Source of the DNA: Deltaproteobacteria bacterium UBA6967
GTDB taxonomy: Bacteria; SAR324; NAC60-12
Assembly (NCBI GenBank): GCA_002450295.1
Contig: DJYX01000275.1
Span: forward strand, 1 to 9,100
Direction of reading: 5' to 3'
Length of the DNA stretch: 9,100 nt
Below, one piece after another: positions 5,972 through 9,100 of the stretch (positions are counted from its first letter, which is position 1; each line of letters begins with the position of its first letter). A model generated the notes under the pieces. That model did not search any database, had not been told where the DNA came from, and worked only from the letters and a program-made list of their open reading frames with translations. The position numbers and the translations under genes were made by a program.

Positions 5972-6142
5972 ATGACTACCGCCCAATTTGGACCTGGTGA
6001 GAAAACTCGGAACTTTTTTGGCTTCAAGGCGTTTTTTAGTGGTTTAGCCAAGCAAGGTACTTCAACACTGACAGTGCTTTTTGTTTTATTCATGGCACAC
6101 TCTATCCACCTCCTCTGGGCATTGTTTTCAAAGTTTTTCTGA
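5972..6142 (+). CDS. Possible small membrane protein, 56 residues
   Basis: ATG at 5972 opens 56 codons ending in TGA at 6140-6142. The predicted product has a polar, basic first half (GEKTRN, GLAKQGT) and a hydrophobic segment at about residues 31-52 (TLTVLFVLF, then SIHLLWALF) that would span a membrane once, ending in KFF. No family is recognised. The upstream AAGA is a poor ribosome site, weaker than that of the 46-codon ORF. It follows the structured, repeat-bearing stretch at 5833-5943, which could be its leader, and precedes the N-demethylase gene by 220 bp on the same strand. It may be a genuine small protein or chance; evidence is limited to length, composition and position. Confidence 0.3.
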   Translation: MTTAQFGPGEKTRNFFGFKAFFSGLAKQGTSTLTVLFVLFMAHSIHLLWALFSKFF

Positions 6143-6362
6143 ATTCAGATCAAAACCCCTGCAAGAGCCTCACTTAGATTTGTGGCTATTTGAAAACATG
6201 ATCACAAGCTCCCAAAATCTCTCACTCCCTTTGAGTCGATCCCAAAATAAACTGCTACAGTCCGTTTGCTCCAGTTGAATACCAACACTGTTTGGAAACC
6301 GTGAGTTTACCGGCTGTGAGTGAACGAGATATTTGAAGTAGCAGAACACTTTCCCTTATCTT
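6143..6362. other. Intergenic, no feature seen
   Basis: About 220 bases before the N-demethylase gene. I see no convincing promoter hexamers, hairpin with T-run, or ORF beyond about 26 codons. Confidence 0.5.
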
Positions 6363-7262
6363 ATGCCCTTCCCATTTCCTCTCCCTTTTGATGGAAAGCC
6401 ACACCGCTGGACAATGGGGTTACGTCCGCTTGCTCCAGCAGACTGGCTCTGGCTAGATGGCCGCTACGACACAGAGGTTGCTCTGAGGAGAGAACTTCTC
6501 GATCAGCGTCGAGATGAAGTGTTTCAGGCCTGCCCTGAAGCACATGCCGCCAGCACGGAGATACTCGAACTGGTTCTCACATTTCTTGAAACACAGCATC
6601 TGGAGCGCTTTCAACAGATTCAGGAAGACAAGAGTCTGGCTCCTGGGCAAACAACTTTTGAAATGGCCGTTAGAACAATGCATCCGCTGGAATTGGCTGG
6701 GCGGTTGGTACAGGAAGATCTCTGCGTGATGCAGGCAGTTCCAGAGGATGCCGAGGATGCTGGAGAGTATCGTTTGACCGCAGCAGCACTATGCTTCCCT
6801 ACTCGTTGGAATCTACAGGAGAAGATTGGGCGCCGGATGTCCGAAATCCATGATCCAGTGCCGGGATACAGGGAGCAGATCAATGCCCCAGTGAATCAGT
6901 TTATGGGTCGTCTGACACCAGAGAAGCCGATGTGGCGTGTCAACTGGAGCTTGAATGAGGACCCAACACTCTTTCAGCCGGGAGGTCATGGAGTTTTAGA
7001 AGCCGCACCCAACCTCACCTCAGAAAATGCTGGAACAGAAGTGTTCTTGCGCTTGGAACGCCAGACACTCCGCAGGCTTCCCAAGACAGGTGCCATTCTC
7101 TTTACCATCCGGATACTCCAGTGCCCACTGGCGGAACTGAAGGATTCAGAAGCTTACCAGTTGGCCCAAACACTACGTCACTGGCCCGAAGATCTTCAGA
7201 TTTACAAGTCTTTTGCGGTGTATGGACCAGCGGTGCTGAGCTACTTGGACGGGCGGGCTTGA
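6363..7262 (+). CDS. Heme-dependent oxidative N-demethylase-like protein (HODM alpha-subunit/DUF3445 family)
   Basis: A 299-residue protein matching the family formerly called DUF3445. Features: MGLRPLAPADWLWLDGRY near the N terminus (about 18-35), VQEDL (116-120), the block FPTRWNLQEKIGRRM then EIHDPVPGY (145-169), WRVNWSL (191-197), and a C-terminal FLRLERQTLRRLP followed by GAILFTIR (about 228-250). Characterised relatives bind heme and oxidatively remove a methyl group from secondary amines such as dimethylamine, working with reductase partners in the cytoplasm. The partner subunits are not adjacent here, so either the protein works with reductases encoded elsewhere or its substrate differs. 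No Shine-Dalgarno site precedes the ATG at 6363, and an in-frame TAG at 6339 rules out a much longer N terminus. Family call good; substrate not inferable. Confidence 0.85.
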   Translation: MPFPFPLPFDGKPHRWTMGLRPLAPADWLWLDGRYDTEVALRRELLDQRRDEVFQACPEAHAASTEILELVLTFLETQHLERFQQIQEDKSLAPGQTTFEMAVRTMHPLELAGRLVQEDLCVMQAVPEDAEDAGEYRLTAAALCFPTRWNLQEKIGRRMSEIHDPVPGYREQINAPVNQFMGRLTPEKPMWRVNWSLNEDPTLFQPGGHGVLEAAPNLTSENAGTEVFLRLERQTLRRLPKTGAILFTIRILQCPLAELKDSEAYQLAQTLRHWPEDLQIYKSFAVYGPAVLSYLDGRA

Positions 7263-7411
7263 TTCAGAAGTGGAGATCAATGGAGTACATCGCATATAAG
7301 CTGTGAGGCAGGAATAGATCTGGATTAGATTAGAACTTCCATATTGTTGAGCATAAAGTCCTCAGTGGATGACCATTTTTCTTGAGCAAATTTGAGAAAA
7401 AATGATCATAG

Positions 7412-7428
7412 AATTTTCTGGAATCTCA
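7412..7428. repeat. 17-bp direct repeat, copy 1
   Basis: AATTTTCTGGAATCTCA, identical to 7542-7558 and 130 bp away from it. The flanks differ, apart from loosely similar CAT-rich bases before each copy. Confidence 0.7.
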
Positions 7429-7541
7429 TTCTTTGTATGATTTCACAATGCGGGATGGATGAACCAGCTTTCGTCGTGTAGCGCAAATAGTTTTTGAGAG
7501 ACTGAACTGGTTGGTATCTTAAGAATCTATTTCATTATGGC

Positions 7542-7558
7542 AATTTTCTGGAATCTCA
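7542..7558. repeat. 17-bp direct repeat, copy 2
   Basis: Second exact copy of the 17-mer at 7412-7428. It ends 14 bp before the stop codon end of the TauE-like gene (7573). Confidence 0.7.
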
Positions 7559-7572
7559 GAGTTGCATTCAAA

Positions 7573-8331
7573 CTAACCAACAAATCCCGATGTGTGAAGT
7601 AGTGATGCCGTTGCCAAGCTTAATAGCAACACCAGACAAAAGGTTTTGTAGTAACGCTCCATACTCGGTCGAAAGATAAACTGTCCCAATAAAACACCAG
7701 CTGTGACGGGTATAGTCATAGCCAAGCCACGTTTGATAGCCAGCCAGTCCATCACTCCCAAAGTCAAAAGCCATACTAGTACAACAACCGAAGACAGCAT
7801 TACATAAAAGATTAGCGTGGCCCGCATGACTGGTGCAGGTCGGTCTTGGCTTAGTACGTAAAGCGCCACCACCATCCCACCCAGTGAGGCGATTCCTGTT
7901 GCAAATCCTGCCAAGATACCAGAGCCCAGTAGTCCAGGCTTACTGGCTAGTGCTTGGATACGGATACGCGCCAATTGCAAACTCGCAAGAATGATGATCA
8001 GCAACAAGGCAACGAGGCGCGAGTCATTCTCAGGCAACCAGCCCGTCACGGTCAGACCAATCGGCATACCAAACAGAACGCCAGCAATCAAACCCAGGGC
8101 CATACCCCGATCTGCTTCTTTCCAGCCACCACGCACCAAAATCGCAGAGGCTACGGTCTCCATCACCCAGCAAACGGGGAGTAGTGCAATGGGAGGTAGG
8201 AGTAGCACGGACAATGACATGAACAGCGCTGAGAGCGCAAAGCCAGAAAACCCTCGAACTAGCCCGGCACAAAAGGCAACAGCTGCTAAGAAGCCAACTT
8301 CATTGATGGTTAAGGAGAGCGCGTCAAGCAT
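7573..8331 (-). CDS. TauE/SafE-family membrane permease
   Basis: A 252-residue, strongly hydrophobic protein with about seven or eight predicted membrane helices and the usual length of the TauE/SafE (sulfite exporter) family. The first helix pair contains VRGFSGFALS (about residues 25-34), the glycine-rich motif with an arginine typical of the family, and the halves show the internal similarity expected: FGMPIGL near 88-94 and the glycine-rich SGILAGFATGIASLGG near 137-152. Members export sulfite, sulfoacetate or other small anions; the substrate here is not evident. The ATG at 8331 has only a weak AAAGA upstream. The gene lies 120 bp after the small membrane-protein gene on the same strand and converges on the N-demethylase gene. 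It could relate to disposal of a catabolic by-product, but nothing in the sequence shows this. Confidence 0.87.
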   Translation of the reverse strand: MLDALSLTINEVGFLAAVAFCAGLVRGFSGFALSALFMSLSVLLLPPIALLPVCWVMETVASAILVRGGWKEADRGMALGLIAGVLFGMPIGLTVTGWLPENDSRLVALLLIIILASLQLARIRIQALASKPGLLGSGILAGFATGIASLGGMVVALYVLSQDRPAPVMRATLIFYVMLSSVVVLVWLLTLGVMDWLAIKRGLAMTIPVTAGVLLGQFIFRPSMERYYKTFCLVLLLSLATASLLHTSGFVG

Positions 8332-8451
8332 CTGTGATCTTTCTGAAATCAGTACGATCCAAAACTACTAGCTCTTTTTTAGCCAGGCTAGCATTTCTCA
8401 GATTAATCCTTTGCAAATCAAAGAAATCGATTCCTCGCACACACTAGATAA

Positions 8452-8658
8452 TCATGGTTTTTTGCTGATCCAGAGATAAGCACCAATGGTCACTAACCCC
8501 AGCAGTAAAAAGAACCAGCCCAGTGGGATCAGGGCAAACGGCTCAATGAGCAATCCTTCCGTGTCTACCGATGCTCCGATCAAGTGATATCCAAACAAAC
8601 AACCACCACTCAAAACAAAAAATACCAACGACAGTCCAAGATAGCTTTCCTTGCTCAT
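8452..8658 (-). CDS. Small two-helix membrane protein, DUF3955-like
   Basis: A 68-residue protein with two membrane helices (about residues 7-25 and 42-63) joined by a loop reading VDTEGLLIEPFALIPLG. That loop, ending EPF-LIPLG at the edge of the second helix, resembles DUF3955, a family of small membrane proteins of unknown function. A longer frame opens with TTG at 8718, but its extra 20 residues are not hydrophobic and the ATG at 8658 gives a conventional N terminus, MSKESYLG. Neither start has a convincing Shine-Dalgarno site. It follows the helicase gene by 102 bp on the same strand. The similarity is from memory of the family pattern and needs a profile search. Confidence 0.6.
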   Translation of the reverse strand: MSKESYLGLSLVFFVLSGGCLFGYHLIGASVDTEGLLIEPFALIPLGWFFLLLGLVTIGAYLWISKKP

Positions 8659-8760
8659 GATAAGTGCCGTGCGACTTTGGCCCGACCTTCCAGCCAAAAA
8701 ATGGATTTTCAAACCCAATCTGGGTAAGTGAAAGAAGAAAATCTCAAGCGAGAGAGCGAA

Positions 8761-9100
8761 TTAGCGAGCCTTGTCGAGAATCCGTCTGACCTCGGCCAAT
8801 TCGTAATTCAGTGCTGTGTAACGGGTCAGGGTGCCTACTGTCCGAACAGCCTGGTCGATAGCCTCTGGGGTTCCAATCAGAACAAACAACTCTTTGCCCC
8901 TTGTCATTGCGGTGTAGAGCAGATTGCGTTGCAGCATGAGGTAGTGGTGGTGGGTTAACGGAAGCAAGACTGCTGCGTATTCACTTCCTTGGGACTTGTG
9001 CACAGAGATCGCGTAGGCGAGTTGCAGTTGGTCCAATTCACTGGCGGTGTAGGGAATAATGGCGTGTTCAAATTCTACCCTGAGTTCTCGAGTCTCGGTG
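8761..9100 (-). CDS. RecD2-type ATP-dependent DNA helicase, C-terminal part only
   Basis: The last 112 residues of a superfamily 1 helicase that continues past the right edge, with no start codon needed inside the window. It contains the C-terminal helicase motifs: ELDQLQLAYAISVHKSQGSEY (split over about the middle of the visible part) and LLYTAMTRGKELFVLIG, equivalent to motifs V and VI of SF1 helicases. The wording AYAISVHKSQGSEY is typical of RecD2/RecD-like enzymes, which unwind DNA 5' to 3' and act in repair independently of or together with RecBC. The protein ends in LDKAR with TAA at 8761-8763. An alternative is the RecD subunit of RecBCD or a TraA-like helicase; the missing N terminus would decide. 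Confidence 0.85.
   Translation of the reverse strand, partial: TETRELRVEFEHAIIPYTASELDQLQLAYAISVHKSQGSEYAAVLLPLTHHHYLMLQRNLLYTAMTRGKELFVLIGTPEAIDQAVRTVGTLTRYTALNYELAEVRRILDKAR

Larger units (their letters stand above)
7263..7572. other. Convergent intergenic region, 310 bp
   Basis: Lies between two converging genes, the N-demethylase (plus) and the TauE-like permease (minus). No ORF of note and no strong intrinsic terminator is seen for either gene; TGGATGACCA followed by TTTTT near 7370 is at best a very weak one. Its only clear structure is an exact 17-bp direct repeat listed separately. Confidence 0.6.

Noticed and set aside
5908..6093. A 61-codon minus-strand open frame in the intergenic region.
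   Set aside because: No ribosome site or motif. The opposite-strand 56-codon frame is the better candidate, and both may be chance.
6261..6440. Near-identical CCGTTTGCTCCAG and CCGCTTGCTCCAG before and within the N-demethylase gene.
   Set aside because: Short, imperfect, and one copy is coding sequence in a conserved part of the protein; probably coincidence.
7991..8371. A 126-codon plus-strand open frame opposite the TauE-like gene.
   Set aside because: Low-complexity, polar translation with no family features, antisense to a clear membrane protein.
8366..8395. A CTAGC/GCTAG repeat with a T-run between the TauE-like and DUF3955-like genes, considered as a terminator.
   Set aside because: The T-run lies inside the loop rather than after the stem on either strand, so it does not have terminator form.

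Overview
The window looks like chromosomal DNA from a free-living bacterium with moderate G+C. The gene content (PhyH-type dioxygenase, Rieske ferredoxin with its reductase, extradiol dioxygenase, heme-dependent N-demethylase, TauE exporter, Rid protein) is typical of an aerobic heterotroph that oxidises diverse small organic compounds. An uncultured marine proteobacterium-like lineage would fit, but no rRNA or marker gene fixes the taxonomy, so that is only a guess. There is no rRNA, tRNA, transposase, integrase, phage gene or CRISPR array.

Region 1 (1-4700, all minus strand) is a catabolic cluster. In transcription order it holds a PhyH-like Fe(II)/2-oxoglutarate dioxygenase fused to a HEAT-repeat tail (2787-4700), a 170-bp gap, a hydroxypyruvate isomerase-family TIM-barrel protein (1820-2614), a small Rieske [2Fe-2S] ferredoxin (1476-1787), an FAD/NAD(P)H ferredoxin reductase (240-1460), and the start of a LigB/DODA-type extradiol dioxygenase that runs off the left edge (1-205). 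The last four genes are separated by only 15-34 bp, three of them have good Shine-Dalgarno sites, and they are probably one transcript. The ferredoxin and reductase form a complete electron-transfer chain, but no terminal oxygenase that obviously uses it is visible here.

Region 2 (4701-6362) is mostly non-coding and runs around one plus-strand gene, a Rid-family protein (5340-5735) that lacks the usual substrate-binding arginine and ends in a strong intrinsic terminator. The flanks hold a very AT-rich stretch with a 14-bp perfect palindrome, an 8-bp inverted repeat, a hairpin with a GAAA loop, short direct repeats, and two short plus-strand ORFs (46 and 56 codons) that each encode one probable membrane helix.

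Region 3 (6363-9100) has a plus-strand heme-dependent oxidative N-demethylase-like protein (6363-7262), a 310-bp gap with an exact 17-bp direct repeat, then on the minus strand a TauE/SafE-type permease, a small two-helix membrane protein resembling DUF3955, and the C-terminal end of a RecD2-type helicase entering from the right edge.

Taken together, the window suggests oxidative breakdown of an N- or O-methylated, ring- or polyol-containing substrate: oxygenases and an N-demethylase for activation, a ferredoxin/reductase pair for electrons, an aldose-ketose isomerase for the product, a Rid protein for reactive intermediates and an anion exporter. Each family call rests on visible motifs. The shared pathway is inference.
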